From Lutibacter sp. A64 (GTDB lineage: Bacteria; Bacteroidota; Bacteroidia; Flavobacteriales; Flavobacteriaceae): 64,000 nt of DNA. A program made the translations under genes and the position numbers. The first letter of the stretch is position 1. Each line of letters opens with the position of its first letter. The stretch spans positions 2,126,001 through 2,190,000 of the forward strand of contig NZ_CP092487.1 of the NCBI RefSeq assembly GCF_022429565.1, read 5' to 3'. Shown piece after piece: positions 33,517-43,035 of this stretch. The notes beneath the pieces are model-generated. The model was not told where the DNA came from. It did no database searches and saw only the letters and a program-made list of their open reading frames with translations.

Positions 33517-34211
33517 TGCAAAAAGTTAAATTACAAGATTTAGGTTTAAAAGATTATAAAGAAACTTGGGAGTATCAAGAAAAATTATTTCAAGGTATTA
33601 TTGATCTAAAAATTAGTAATCGTAGAAACGAAACCACAATTAAAACTCCAAATTATTTTCTATTTGTTGAACACCCGCACGTATATACTTTAGGTAAAAG
33701 TGGCGATTTAAGTAATTTATTACTAAATGAAAGCCAACTTCAACAAAAAGGTGCAACTTTTTATAAAATTAACAGAGGCGGCGATATTACTTACCACGGA
33801 CCTGGACAAATAGTAGGCTACCCAATTTTAGATTTAGACAATTTTTTTAGTGATATTCATAAATACCTACGATTTTTAGAAGAAATTGTTATTAAAACGT
33901 TGGCTGAATACGGTGTAAAAGCTGAACGCAGTAAAGGAGAAACCGGTGTTTGGCTAGATGTAGGCACTCCTTTTGCACGTAAAATTTGTGCTATGGGTGT
34001 TAGAACTAGCAGATGGGTTACTATGCACGGTTTTGCACTAAATGTAAATACAGATTTAGGCTATTTTGACAATATAATTCCTTGTGGAATTAGAGGAAAA
34101 GCTGTCACTTCTTTAGAAGCTGAATTAAATAGAAAAGTAGATTTAGAAGAAGTTAAAGCTAAAATTTTAAAGCATTTTACAGCGTTGTTTGAAGTTGAGT
34201 TTGTAGGTTAA
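33516..34211 (+). CDS. lipB: octanoyl-[ACP]:protein N-octanoyltransferase LipB
   Basis: 231 residues. It transfers octanoate from ACP to lipoyl domains, the first step of lipoate synthesis, needed by the pyruvate dehydrogenase encoded in part further along. Motifs: NRGGDITYHGPGQIVGYPIL (about 87-106), the catalytic-Lys region RKICAMGVR, and NIIPCGIRGKAVTSLE holding the active Cys. Confidence 0.94.
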   Translation: MQKVKLQDLGLKDYKETWEYQEKLFQGIIDLKISNRRNETTIKTPNYFLFVEHPHVYTLGKSGDLSNLLLNESQLQQKGATFYKINRGGDITYHGPGQIVGYPILDLDNFFSDIHKYLRFLEEIVIKTLAEYGVKAERSKGETGVWLDVGTPFARKICAMGVRTSRWVTMHGFALNVNTDLGYFDNIIPCGIRGKAVTSLEAELNRKVDLEEVKAKILKHFTALFEVEFVG

Positions 34212-34290
34212 GACATCATATTTTAACAATCCTTTTTTTTTTGAAATAACAAGATGAAGTGCTGAAATAAATTTTGCATGACGGAAGTTA

Positions 34291-34403
34291 ACTTTGTCTC
34301 TTTAAACTTCTGCAACTTTAAGACTGCCACATTTTACTAAAAAAATAAAATTCGCATTGACGAAAAAATTTACCTTTAAAACTTTGTCCCTTTGAAACTT
34401 TTC
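34291..34403 (+). repeat. direct repeat of an ACTTTG-rich motif
   Basis: ACTTTGTCTCTTTAAACTTC (34291-34310) and ACTTTGTCCCTTTGAAACTT (34381-34400) are near-identical copies in the 197-bp gap between lipB and the NdpA-like gene. A related degenerate stretch lies at 47559-47594. Decayed copies of a dispersed intergenic repeat are the likely explanation. Confidence 0.45.
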
Positions 34404-34408
34404 AAAAT

Positions 34409-35461
34409 CTAATCTTCTTCGTTATAAAATACTTTATAAAATTTCATTTTTTTCTCCTCGTCATAGCCTTTTTCTAAGTATTCACTTGAAGCATCTGGAG
34501 CATCAATATCTAATTTAATTTGAATATTAGTATCTAATTTAATTTCAGTTTTAATTTTTTGTTTCTGTTTTTTAAGAACAATATCTGAAATTGCAAACTG
34601 ATTTCTAACCAACACATCGTTAATTTCTTCGAATTGTTTTTTATAATTATCAAACAAAGGTTTAAAATCTTCATTTTCTTCAAAAACCTCATCTTTAAAA
34701 TCGTGAATATTTACATCTTCATTTTCTTTAAAAAAGTCAACTGTTTTAGCTAAGAATTTCGACTTTTCTTGTACACCAAAATCTTCTTTTATCACTTCTT
34801 CAGAAAATTCTTTACACATTTCTATGTAATTTTGAGTATGCTGGTTACTGTCATCGGCATATTTTACATTTAAAAAGTTTTTAACCCAATATTGCGCATC
34901 GTAATTATTGGTATCTACACTTAAAACCACCCTTCCTTCAGCATCTGAAGAGTTAATAATAAGACATCCTTTATCTAATTTTTTTGTACTAATTCCTTTC
35001 TGAACAAAGACATCTAAACTATCTTTTTCCATAAAAGTTTGAAAGAAATTTATTTTATTTTCAATTTTAAAAATTCCTACAGCATTGGTTACAACTTCAT
35101 TGTACTCAATATCTTCAATAAGTGCAATTATTACATCTCCAACTTTAATTTGTGCAGAATTAGATTGTTCAAACAAGTGATTAACAATATGTTTAGACAC
35201 ATCAACAAAAGTTGATTCATCTGTAAAAATTTCATTAGAATAATTGTTAATTTCGTTTAATTCTATATTTGCGTGGTGATTAAAACGGAAACTTTCAGCA
35301 ACATTTCCAAAGGGTTTCAATAAAAAAGGCTTCATTAACTCATAACTTTCTTCATCAAAAGTAACTACATCTTCAGAAAAAATATTGGTTGCACTATTAA
35401 ATTTATTTCCAACTTTATGAATTATAAATTTTGTAATTGAAGCTCTAGTACGTTTTATCAT
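34409..35461 (-). CDS. nucleoid-associated protein, NdpA/YejK (NA37) family
   Basis: 350 residues. Family features are the N-terminal segment KRTRASITKFIIHKVGNKFN, a central LSVDTNNYDAQYWVKNFLNV and the C-terminal KLDTNIQIKLDIDAPDASSE. NA37 proteins bind DNA and associate with the nucleoid; the precise role is unsettled. Monocistronic in this region, with a TACATTTG box about 22 bp upstream on the minus strand (35483-35490). Confidence 0.83.
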   Translation of the reverse strand: MIKRTRASITKFIIHKVGNKFNSATNIFSEDVVTFDEESYELMKPFLLKPFGNVAESFRFNHHANIELNEINNYSNEIFTDESTFVDVSKHIVNHLFEQSNSAQIKVGDVIIALIEDIEYNEVVTNAVGIFKIENKINFFQTFMEKDSLDVFVQKGISTKKLDKGCLIINSSDAEGRVVLSVDTNNYDAQYWVKNFLNVKYADDSNQHTQNYIEMCKEFSEEVIKEDFGVQEKSKFLAKTVDFFKENEDVNIHDFKDEVFEENEDFKPLFDNYKKQFEEINDVLVRNQFAISDIVLKKQKQKIKTEIKLDTNIQIKLDIDAPDASSEYLEKGYDEEKKMKFYKVFYNEED

Positions 35462-35614
35462 TAGTTCTTTTTTTTAGGAAAACAAATGTAATTTATATTC
35501 TACAAAAAGAAAACTTTTAAAATTAAAAACACTTCTCGATACAATTTTAGGTAGTATTTTACGCTATTTTATTTTGAAAACCACTTAATGTCACTATTTA
35601 AATTACAAATAGAC

Positions 35615-36229
35615 CTATTTAGTAGCGGTAAAATCTAACTTTAACTGTTCAGGAAGTAACCGAAATGACTTTCTATGGTATGGTGTAATTCCAAATTCTC
35701 TAATGGCTGCTCTGTGTTGTTTTGTAGGATAGCCTTTATTTTTTTTCCAAGAATACACCGGAAATTCTACATCTATTTTTTGCATAAACGCATCTCTATA
35801 TGTTTTTGCTAAAACAGAAGCCGCTGCAATACTCATAAATTTAGCATCACCCTTTACTATTGTTTTATGAGGAATATTTTTAAAAGGTTTAAATTTATTT
35901 CCATCTACAATTATGTGTTCTGGAGTTATAGAAAGCTTTTCTATAGCGTTATGCATTGCTAAAATTGAAGCTTGTAAAATATTTATTTCATCTATTTTTT
36001 GCTCATTTATATACGAAACACCATAAGCCAACGCATTTTTTTCTATAAAAGGACGTAATAATTCTCGCTGTTTTTCGGTTAATTGTTTAGAATCGTTTAA
36101 TAAAGGGTGTTCAAAATCTTCAGGTAAAATTACAGCTGCAGCTACAACTGGCCCAGCTAAACAGCCTCTTCCGGCTTCATCTGTACCAACTTCTATCGAA
36201 TTTTTTAAATACCTTTTTTTAAGTCCCAT
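35615..36229 (-). CDS. rnhB: ribonuclease HII
   Basis: 204 residues from the ATG giving [20 protein letters not shown]; seven additional upstream codons are possible but not conserved. It cleaves RNA in RNA-DNA hybrids and at single ribonucleotides. Active-site motifs: [13 protein letters not shown] (Asp, Glu), IIVDGNKF (Asp) and [20 protein letters not shown] minus-strand TATTTTTG box lies at 36234-36241. Divergent from the putative porin. Confidence 0.95.
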   Translation of the reverse strand: MGLKKRYLKNSIEVGTDEAGRGCLAGPVVAAAVILPEDFEHPLLNDSKQLTEKQRELLRPFIEKNALAYGVSYINEQKIDEINILQASILAMHNAIEKLSITPEHIIVDGNKFKPFKNIPHKTIVKGDAKFMSIAAASVLAKTYRDAFMQKIDVEFPVYSWKKNKGYPTKQHRAAIREFGITPYHRKSFRLLPEQLKLDFTATK

Positions 36230-36303
36230 TGCACAAAAATAACATTCCAAAATTAATAAAAGTTATCATTACAATTTACTGTTATTATTTTCGTTCAAAT
36301 AAT

Positions 36304-36311
36304 TACCTTTG
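36304..36311 (+). promoter_or_regulatory. -7 promoter box of the putative porin gene
   Basis: TACCTTTG matches TAnnTTTG, 16 bp upstream of the preferred ATG. This also supports the later start, because the longer reading would begin upstream of the promoter. Confidence 0.5.
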
Positions 36312-36327
36312 CAGCTTTATATATTTT

Positions 36328-38730
36328 ATGAAAAAAGTATTAGTAATATTATTTTTAGGGTTTTCTTTTTTAAATATTTCGGCACAAGTAATTATGCCCG
36401 ATCGAGACAATGGTTTATATCAAACAGATAGTACTTCGTTTAGTGGGCAAACAAATGTGAAGCTTAGTGGAAAAACAAAGTACACAGACTTTAGACTTTT
36501 TTCTATAGATAACGACACTACAATTATAGATACCACATTAACGCTAAAAAAAGATTTTATATTTAATTATATAAGAAAAGATAATTTTGAATTATTACCT
36601 TTTAATAATCAAGGTCAAACTTTTAACAAGTTAGATGCTGATTTTGAGAATAATTCTTTATTTCCAAAAATGGGAATGGAAGCCAAACAATATAATTATT
36701 ACAATGTAGATGCTATAAAATATTACAAAGTACCAACTCCAACCTCACAATTTACCTATAGAACTGGATTAGAACAAGGGCAAGTTTTAGATGCATTTTT
36801 AACAATGAACACCTCTCCTAGATTTAATTTTTCTTTAGCATACAAAGGTTTGCGGTCTTTAGGAAAATACAGACAATCTTTAGCAAGCCACGGTAACTTT
36901 AGAACAACCTTTAATTACCATTCTAAAAACAAAAACTATTATTTAAAAGGACACTTTTACTCTTTTGACTTAATGAATGAAGAAAATGGAGGTTTACCAC
37001 AAGAATCTATAGACTATTTTGAAGCTAATGACCCTAATTATACCGATCGTGGACGTTTAGAGGTTAATTTTACAGATGCAGAAACTATGTTTGAAGGAAA
37101 AAGATATTATATAAACCACAGTATGACTCTTTTTTCTAAAAAAAATCAACTTATTAAAAAACACAAAAAGAGCGAATTATTAATAGCACAAAGAAAGGCA
37201 GATTCTATAAATAAAATAAAAGCTCTTAAAATTGCAGATTCTCTATATAAAGACTCTATAAACCTTTTAACTAATAAAGAACTTATTACAACAGGTATTA
37301 AAACCAAAGATTTTATTACCGAATTAAATGGTAATAAATTCGCATTAGATACAGTTATAGCAATTAAACCTGAAGATTCTACATTGGTTAAAACTCTTGA
37401 AACAACTACTGTTCTAAAAGACACTTTGCCTCCTTTAACTAAAAAAGAACTAACAACAGCTGATTTAAAACAACAAGATTCTATTAAAAAGAAAGATAAA
37501 ATTTCTGAACTCGAAGAAAAAAAAGCACTTGCTCTTAACCAAAAGAATAAAATAGCACATGGTGAAACAGCTAAAGATTCTTCAAAAGTTAAAATTAGTA
37601 AACTAGATTCTATTGAAAATATTAAAGACAATCTAGTAGCAAAAATAGGCCATACTTTTATGTATGAAACCAAACATTATAGATTTGATAAAGCTGCTTC
37701 TGGTAGTTATTTTGGAGATTCTTTCGAAACATCTATTAGCGACCACACCTCTTATCAAAATATGGAAAACCAACTCTATTTCGAGTTATACACACCATAT
37801 ACAGGAACTTTAAGAGCCAAAGCAAATCATTATAAATACAATTACCATTACAATAGTATTTTATATCTAGACACCCTTACAATTTCAGATAAATTAAAAG
37901 GAAATGTATTTTCTGCAGGAGCTGATTGGAACGCTAATATTGGTAATTTAAATATTAAAGCCGATGCTACCTCAGTGATTTCTGGAGATTTAACAGGTAA
38001 CTCTATAAAAGCTTCTGTAGGCTATAAAAAAGATAGTATTTTTAGTATTAAAGGATATGCTGAAGTTACTTCAAAATCACCTAGTTTAAATAAATTGTTA
38101 TTCCAAAGTGCTTATAAAGATTACAATTGGAAAAATAATTTTGATAATGAAGAAATAAAAAATGCTGGAGTTGAATTTAAATTAAATAAATGGGGTAGCA
38201 TAAATGCTTCTTATAATTTAATAGATAACTACACGTATTTTGACACAATATCTAGTCCTACGCAAGCAAAAGAAACTTTAAATTATATTAAAGTAAAAGC
38301 AAATCAATATTTTACATATAGAAATTTCACATTAGACAACACAGTAATGTATCAACACGTTACAGAAGGTGAATCATTTTTTCATGTACCTCAAATAATT
38401 ACTAGAAATACCTTGTATTACGCAAATTATGTATTTAAAGGAAAACCTTTATACTTACAAACAGGAGTTACTTTTAAATATTTTACAGCATTTAAAGCAA
38501 ACGCCTATGACCCACTTTTAAGTGAGTTTGTTTTACAAAATGATGCTGAAATTGGAAATTTCCCAATCTTAGATTTCTTTTTTAATATGCAAGTACGTAG
38601 AACTCGCATATTTTTTAAAGTTGAAAATTTTGGAGCTAGTTTTACTGGAAGAAACTATTACAGTGCACCAAACTACCCGTATCGTGATTTAACTGTACGC
38701 TTTGGATTGGTTTGGAACTTCTTTATTTAA
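36328..38730 (+). CDS. putative outer-membrane porin (Porin_10-like) with a large charged insertion
   Basis: 800 residues from MKKVLVILFLGFSFLNISAQ (signal peptide). The flanking parts are typical of the flavobacterial putative-porin family: FNFSLAYKGLRSLGKYRQSL, FRTTFNYHSKNKNYYLKGHF, EENGGLPQESIDYFEANDPN, and the C-terminal barrel ending RDLTVRFGLVWNFFI. Residues about 270-437 form a Lys/Asp/Ser-rich, coiled-coil-like insertion (ADSINKIKALKIADSLYKDS) between HSMTLFSKK and KIGHTFMYETKHYRF; closer relatives, as far as I recall, have only a short loop there. An alternative start upstream at 36229 gives an unlikely leader. Confidence 0.75.
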   Translation: MKKVLVILFLGFSFLNISAQVIMPDRDNGLYQTDSTSFSGQTNVKLSGKTKYTDFRLFSIDNDTTIIDTTLTLKKDFIFNYIRKDNFELLPFNNQGQTFNKLDADFENNSLFPKMGMEAKQYNYYNVDAIKYYKVPTPTSQFTYRTGLEQGQVLDAFLTMNTSPRFNFSLAYKGLRSLGKYRQSLASHGNFRTTFNYHSKNKNYYLKGHFYSFDLMNEENGGLPQESIDYFEANDPNYTDRGRLEVNFTDAETMFEGKRYYINHSMTLFSKKNQLIKKHKKSELLIAQRKADSINKIKALKIADSLYKDSINLLTNKELITTGIKTKDFITELNGNKFALDTVIAIKPEDSTLVKTLETTTVLKDTLPPLTKKELTTADLKQQDSIKKKDKISELEEKKALALNQKNKIAHGETAKDSSKVKISKLDSIENIKDNLVAKIGHTFMYETKHYRFDKAASGSYFGDSFETSISDHTSYQNMENQLYFELYTPYTGTLRAKANHYKYNYHYNSILYLDTLTISDKLKGNVFSAGADWNANIGNLNIKADATSVISGDLTGNSIKASVGYKKDSIFSIKGYAEVTSKSPSLNKLLFQSAYKDYNWKNNFDNEEIKNAGVEFKLNKWGSINASYNLIDNYTYFDTISSPTQAKETLNYIKVKANQYFTYRNFTLDNTVMYQHVTEGESFFHVPQIITRNTLYYANYVFKGKPLYLQTGVTFKYFTAFKANAYDPLLSEFVLQNDAEIGNFPILDFFFNMQVRRTRIFFKVENFGASFTGRNYYSAPNYPYRDLTVRFGLVWNFFI

Positions 38731-38858
38731 TAGCTTTAGATATCTATGATAAAAATATTATAGAATAACGTCCGTTTATGCTGAACTATAATTTCAACTT
38801 CTAACAGGCTTTAATATGTAAGTCTTTAATAAATATATTCTAATGGCAAAACAACTAA

Positions 38859-40319
38859 TTATTTTTCGCCTAATTGTTTTATTTTAATATCTAATGCAGC
38901 AAAAAGCAATGTCATAAATGGACTTAACCAATTAAATATGGCATACACAAAATAATCTGCTACGCTTACACCTAAAACCGTAGATTGATACGCTCCACAG
39001 GTATTCCAAGGTATTAAAACTGAAGTAACCGTACCAGAATCTTCTAAACTTCTACTTAAATTTTCTGGTGCTAAACCTTTATCTTCATAGGCTTGTTTAA
39101 ACATTTTTCCAGGAATTACAATTGCTAAATACTGATCGGATGCAATTGCATTTAACCCCAAACAACTTATAACCGTACTTGCAAACAATCCAAATACAGA
39201 ACTAGCAACTTTTAATAAAGCATCGGTAATTCTGGTTAAAGCTCCAATGGCGTCCATAATTCCTCCAAAAACCATAGCGCAAATAATAAGATATATAGTC
39301 CAAAGCATTCCTTGCATTCCTCCTGAACTAAAAAGCTCGTTAAGTTTTTCGTTATCTGTTATTATTTCAGTATCAATAAAAATGGCATTTATAATTGATT
39401 TAAAATTAGAATCTGATAAACTACCCAATATCTCTGATTGAAAAATAAATGCAAAAACCGCGGCTAACAGCACTCCTACTCCAAGAGCAATTAATGGTTT
39501 TGTTTTAGTAACAATTAAAATAATTACAGCAACTGGTACAATAAATAAATAAGGTGAGATTTGAAATGTATTATTAATAGTATTTAATAAACCGCTTACA
39601 TCAGCATTTCCAGAAGTATCAATATTAAAACTAATAATACTAAAAACAATTAGGGTTATTATAATTGTTGGTACAGTAGTAATTGTCATATACCTTATGT
39701 GGGTAAATAAATCGGTTCCTGCCATTGCAGGAGCCAAATTAGTTGTATCACTAAGTGGAGACATTTTATCACCAAAATACGCCCCAGAAATTACTGCTCC
39801 AGCTATAATACCTGTAGGTATCCCCAAAGCAGTTCCAATACCAACCAATGCAATACCAACTGTTGCTGAAGTAGTCCAAGAACTTCCTGTAGCTATCGAT
39901 ATTAAAGCTGCTATTATAACAGATGCTGGTAAAAATATTGAAGGTGTTAAAACTTGTAATCCATAATAAACCATTGCTGGTATAATACCACTAACAAGCC
40001 AGGTTCCTGCCAAAGCACCTACCAAAAATAAAATTAATATTGGTATAAAAACACTTTTTAAATTGTCTATTATTTCAACAACCATTGCTTTAAAATTAAC
40101 TTTATTAAAAAAGCCAACTACTGCAGCAATTAAACCTCCAAGCAATAAGATAAACTGATTTGAATAATCACCCAACAAAACTCCGTCTGCGTAAAAAATA
40201 TTATACGCTAACATTGCCATTAAAGCAACTACAGGTATAAGTGCTTCTAAAAAATTTAGTTCTAAATTATTTATAATATCTTTATCTTCAGAGGTAGGTG
40301 TATTGTTATTTTCTTGCAT
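38859..40319 (-). CDS. nhaC: Na+/H+ antiporter NhaC family
   Basis: 486 residues, about 11-12 predicted membrane helices. Typical segments: IATGSSWTTSATVGIALVGI, SGAYFGDKMSPLSDTTNLAP, and GLNAIASDQYLAIVIPGKMF, followed by SRSLEDSGTVTSVLIPWNTC. The family exchanges Na+ for H+; some members carry malate or lactate instead. A stand-alone gene here. Confidence 0.88.
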   Translation of the reverse strand: MQENNNTPTSEDKDIINNLELNFLEALIPVVALMAMLAYNIFYADGVLLGDYSNQFILLLGGLIAAVVGFFNKVNFKAMVVEIIDNLKSVFIPILILFLVGALAGTWLVSGIIPAMVYYGLQVLTPSIFLPASVIIAALISIATGSSWTTSATVGIALVGIGTALGIPTGIIAGAVISGAYFGDKMSPLSDTTNLAPAMAGTDLFTHIRYMTITTVPTIIITLIVFSIISFNIDTSGNADVSGLLNTINNTFQISPYLFIVPVAVIILIVTKTKPLIALGVGVLLAAVFAFIFQSEILGSLSDSNFKSIINAIFIDTEIITDNEKLNELFSSGGMQGMLWTIYLIICAMVFGGIMDAIGALTRITDALLKVASSVFGLFASTVISCLGLNAIASDQYLAIVIPGKMFKQAYEDKGLAPENLSRSLEDSGTVTSVLIPWNTCGAYQSTVLGVSVADYFVYAIFNWLSPFMTLLFAALDIKIKQLGEK

Positions 40320-40374
40320 GTACTATTTTTGGATGTGTAATAATACGGAAAATTGAAACTTTACACAAGTTTAA

Positions 40375-40402
40375 AGCCCCATTCAACTTAATAAATGAGG
40401 CT
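40375..40402 (-). terminator. possible terminator behind the PLP enzyme gene
   Basis: AGCCCCATT and AATGAGGCT pair with one mismatch around a 10-nt loop, 27 bp downstream of the stop on the minus strand. The following T-run is short, so it is weak. Confidence 0.35.
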
Positions 40403-40428
40403 AAGGAAAAAATAAAAAGAATATAATT

Positions 40429-41628
40429 TTATAAAACTCCTACTTTTTTCATACACATTCTCATGGCACGGTAAGTACGTTCAATATCATTATCCAACCC
40501 AATAGAAAAACGAACAATACCTTCTGAAAGTCCCATTTTTTCTTGTTCTTCTTCAGGAATTTCAGAGGAAGTACTTGTTCCTGAAGCGCTAAATAACGTT
40601 TTATAAAAACCTAAACTTACGGCTAAATAACCTAAATTTTCATGTTGCATCAACTCCATTAATTCATTGGCTTTGTTTAAATTTCCAACATCAATAGTTA
40701 AAATTCCACCAAAACCATACTCTTTATTATGCATTGTTTTAAATAATTGGTGATCTGGATGACTTTTAAGACCTGGATAAACAACTTTTAATCCGTCTTT
40801 TTCAAAATGTTCTGCTAAATACAAGGCATTTTCACTATGTTTCTTCATTCTAATATGAAGTGTTCTTAAATTTTTTAAAATACTAGAAGCACGTAAACTA
40901 TCCATTACCGGGCCTAATAACATAGCAGCTCCATCATTTACACTTCGCAAACTATCTATAAATTTTTGACTACCACAAACCACACCTCCAACGGTATCAT
41001 TTGTTCCATTTATAAATTTTGTTAAACTATGAATTGTAATATCTGCACCTAACTTTTGAGGAGAAATTACCAAAGGAGAAAAAGTATTATCTACCACCAA
41101 TAAAATATTGTATTTTTTTGCTATTTTAGACAATTTAGCAATATTTGCTATTTCTAATAAAGGATTGCTAATTGCCTCACAATAAATCATTTTGGTTTGT
41201 GTAGTTATTGCATTTTCTATTGCTTCTAGCGATGTAATATCAATAAAAGTAGTCGCTATATTAAATTTTGGAGCAAAGTTTTTTAGAAAAGCATAACTTC
41301 CTCCATAAATGGTTCTACTTGATACAATATGATCTCCCGCATTGCAAACTTGCAAAAAAACAGATGTTATTGCTCCCATTCCAGAAGCGGCTACATTGGC
41401 TGTTTCTGTAAACTCCATAGCAGCCAAGGCTTCACTTAAAAATAAATTACTCGGACTTGTATGTCGTGAATACAAATAACAACCTTCTGCATGACCCTCA
41501 AAAGTATCAAGCATAGTTTTAGCATGTAAAAAAGTGTAGGTTGCTGAATCTGAAATTGAAGGATTTACGCCTCCAAATTCTCCAAAGTATTGTAAATCTT
41601 GAATGTTATTTGCTGGTTTATTACTCAT
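40429..41628 (-). CDS. trans-sulfuration family PLP enzyme (methionine gamma-lyase-like)
   Basis: 399 residues of the Cys/Met metabolism PLP family. Visible: SRHTSPSNLFLSEALAAME, SSRTIYGGSYAFL, VVDNTFSP (PLP-binding Asp), SLTKFINGTNDTVGG with the Schiff-base Lys, and GTSTSSEIPEEEQ. The Cys that marks classical methionine gamma-lyases after YG is Gly/Ser here (YGGS), so lyase specificity is uncertain; cystathionine gamma-synthase or -lyase activity is possible. Divergent from an Lrp-type regulator with a 168-bp shared promoter region. Confidence 0.8.
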   Translation of the reverse strand: MSNKPANNIQDLQYFGEFGGVNPSISDSATYTFLHAKTMLDTFEGHAEGCYLYSRHTSPSNLFLSEALAAMEFTETANVAASGMGAITSVFLQVCNAGDHIVSSRTIYGGSYAFLKNFAPKFNIATTFIDITSLEAIENAITTQTKMIYCEAISNPLLEIANIAKLSKIAKKYNILLVVDNTFSPLVISPQKLGADITIHSLTKFINGTNDTVGGVVCGSQKFIDSLRSVNDGAAMLLGPVMDSLRASSILKNLRTLHIRMKKHSENALYLAEHFEKDGLKVVYPGLKSHPDHQLFKTMHNKEYGFGGILTIDVGNLNKANELMELMQHENLGYLAVSLGFYKTLFSASGTSTSSEIPEEEQEKMGLSEGIVRFSIGLDNDIERTYRAMRMCMKKVGVL

Positions 41629-41686
41629 ATGTCAACTGTTTTTTAATATTAAAATCACTTTAAAAATACCAGTTTAAAACTATAAT

Positions 41687-41724
41687 TTCTGAATAATTTT
41701 ACAATAACACTATTATATTCTGAA
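41687..41724. promoter_or_regulatory. candidate Lrp operator pair
   Basis: TTCTGAA occurs at 41687-41693 and 41718-41724, 31 bp apart (three helical turns), each in AT-rich context, in the divergent promoter region. Consistent with an Lrp octamer site; weak without more examples. Confidence 0.3.
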
Positions 41725-41796
41725 ATATTAAAAAAATAAAGAATTAAACACCATTAAAATAATTCTTTTTATTAATTTTAGTAAAAATTACTTTTT

Positions 41797-42261
41797 ATGA
41801 ATAAAATTGACTCCATTGACAATCAAATATTAATGCTTTTACAACAAAATTCTAAAATGAATATAAAAGAAATTGCACTAAAAATTGGACTTACCTCAAC
41901 TCCAACATATGATAGAATTAAACGTCTCGAAAAATCAGGAATAATTACCCATTATAAAGCTGAAATAAACAGAGAAAAAATAGGTTTAAATTTGGTGGTT
42001 TTTTGTCAAGTTACCCTTCAAGTACACTCTAAGAAATTAATAACTCAATTTGAAAATGCTGTTGAAAGAATGCCAGAGGTAGTTGGCTGTTTTCACATTG
42101 CTGGTAATTTCGACTATTTATTAAAAATTACAGTTCCAGATATTAAATCTTATCAATTTTTTTTAAAGAATAAACTATCTGTTTTAGAGTCAGTTTCAAA
42201 TGTACAAAGCAATTTTGTAATGAGTATGGTTAAAGAAAATGCCATTTATAAATTGACATAA
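41797..42261 (+). CDS. Lrp/AsnC-family transcriptional regulator
   Basis: 154 residues. N-terminal HTH: SIDNQILMLLQQNSKMNIKE followed by TPTYDRIKRLEKSGII; C-terminal RAM ligand-binding domain with VVGCFHIAGNFDYLLKI and NVQSNFVMSMVKENAIYKL. It probably controls the divergent PLP enzyme gene in response to an amino acid such as methionine, which is inference from position. Convergent with the YceI gene through a shared terminator. Confidence 0.92.
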   Translation: MNKIDSIDNQILMLLQQNSKMNIKEIALKIGLTSTPTYDRIKRLEKSGIITHYKAEINREKIGLNLVVFCQVTLQVHSKKLITQFENAVERMPEVVGCFHIAGNFDYLLKITVPDIKSYQFFLKNKLSVLESVSNVQSNFVMSMVKENAIYKLT

Positions 42262-42263
42262 AA

Positions 42264-42290
42264 AAAGCCCGAATTTAAAATTCAGGCTTT
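42264..42290. terminator. bidirectional terminator between lrp-like and yceI-like genes
   Basis: AAAGCC-c-GAAT, loop TTAA, ATTC-a-GGCTTT, with an A-run before and T-rich sequence after, so it works on both strands. It starts a few bases after the regulator's stop codon. Confidence 0.8.
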
Positions 42291-42324
42291 CTTATACTAT
42301 TTTTATTTATTAAATACTAAACTT

Positions 42325-42966
42325 TTATTTTGAAGCATTCACTTCAAAAGAAATTTCAAATTCATCATTAATAAATTTATCTTTTAAATTATCGAAGAAT
42401 TTTTGAGATTTGTATTGAATGTTAAACTCAGTTCTGTCAATTTTAAAAGTAGCTCCTGTTAATTTCACTCCAGTTTCAGTAGTGGTTAAACTTGCAGGAA
42501 ACTCAATACTTTTAGTAATTCCTTTAATTGTTAAATCTCCTTTAACTAAAGTAGCTTCACCTTCAGTAACTTCTGTAATTACAAATGTTGCTGTTGGGTT
42601 ATTTGCTACATCAAAAAAGTCTTTACTTTCTAGATGACTTTTTAATTTTCCGTTAGAATCTTCTTCTGCTGGAATATCTAAAACTGTAATTGAACTCATA
42701 TCAAACACAAAATCACCTCCAATTAATTTTCCTTCATTTACTTTTAAAGAACCTGTTTTAATTGCTACGGTACCATTGTGCATTCCTGTAGGTTTAAAAC
42801 CTTTCCAATTTAATACCGAAGTTTCTGTATTTGCTGTGTAATTTGCGTCCGCAACTTGTTCAATTGCTGCTTTAGGAGCTGTTTCAGTTTTTTCTTCTTT
42901 TGCTTTCTCTTTACAAGAAATAAAAAGTATAGATAATACTAAGATTGATACAATGTGTTTTTTCAT
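42325..42966 (-). CDS. YceI-family lipoprotein
   Basis: 213 residues. Lipoprotein signal ILFISCKEK (Cys about 18), a short charged linker, then the YceI lipocalin-like fold: NTETSVLNWKGFKPTGMHNG, VFDMSSITVLDIP, LESKDFFDVANNPTATFVIT, LTIKGITKSIEFP, FKIDRTEFNIQY. YceI proteins bind isoprenoid lipids in the periplasm; here it is anchored to a membrane. Stand-alone gene. Confidence 0.9.
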   Translation of the reverse strand: MKKHIVSILVLSILFISCKEKAKEEKTETAPKAAIEQVADANYTANTETSVLNWKGFKPTGMHNGTVAIKTGSLKVNEGKLIGGDFVFDMSSITVLDIPAEEDSNGKLKSHLESKDFFDVANNPTATFVITEVTEGEATLVKGDLTIKGITKSIEFPASLTTTETGVKLTGATFKIDRTEFNIQYKSQKFFDNLKDKFINDEFEISFEVNASK

Positions 42967-43035
42967 TTTTAAGTAGTTTTAAGTTTAGTACAATTATACA
43001 AAATAATATATATATATACTTCTATAACGTTTAAT

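Noticed and set aside
35542-35555. Fifth copy of TTAGGTAGT, with the 14-mer CAATTTTAGGTAGT also seen at 15112-15125
   Set aside because: Single copy without the paired 11-bp arrangement, far from the element; most likely chance in AT-rich DNA.
36229-36327. N-terminal extension of the putative porin (MHKNNIPK...)
   Set aside because: The later ATG gives a clean signal peptide and a TACCTTTG promoter lies inside the extension.
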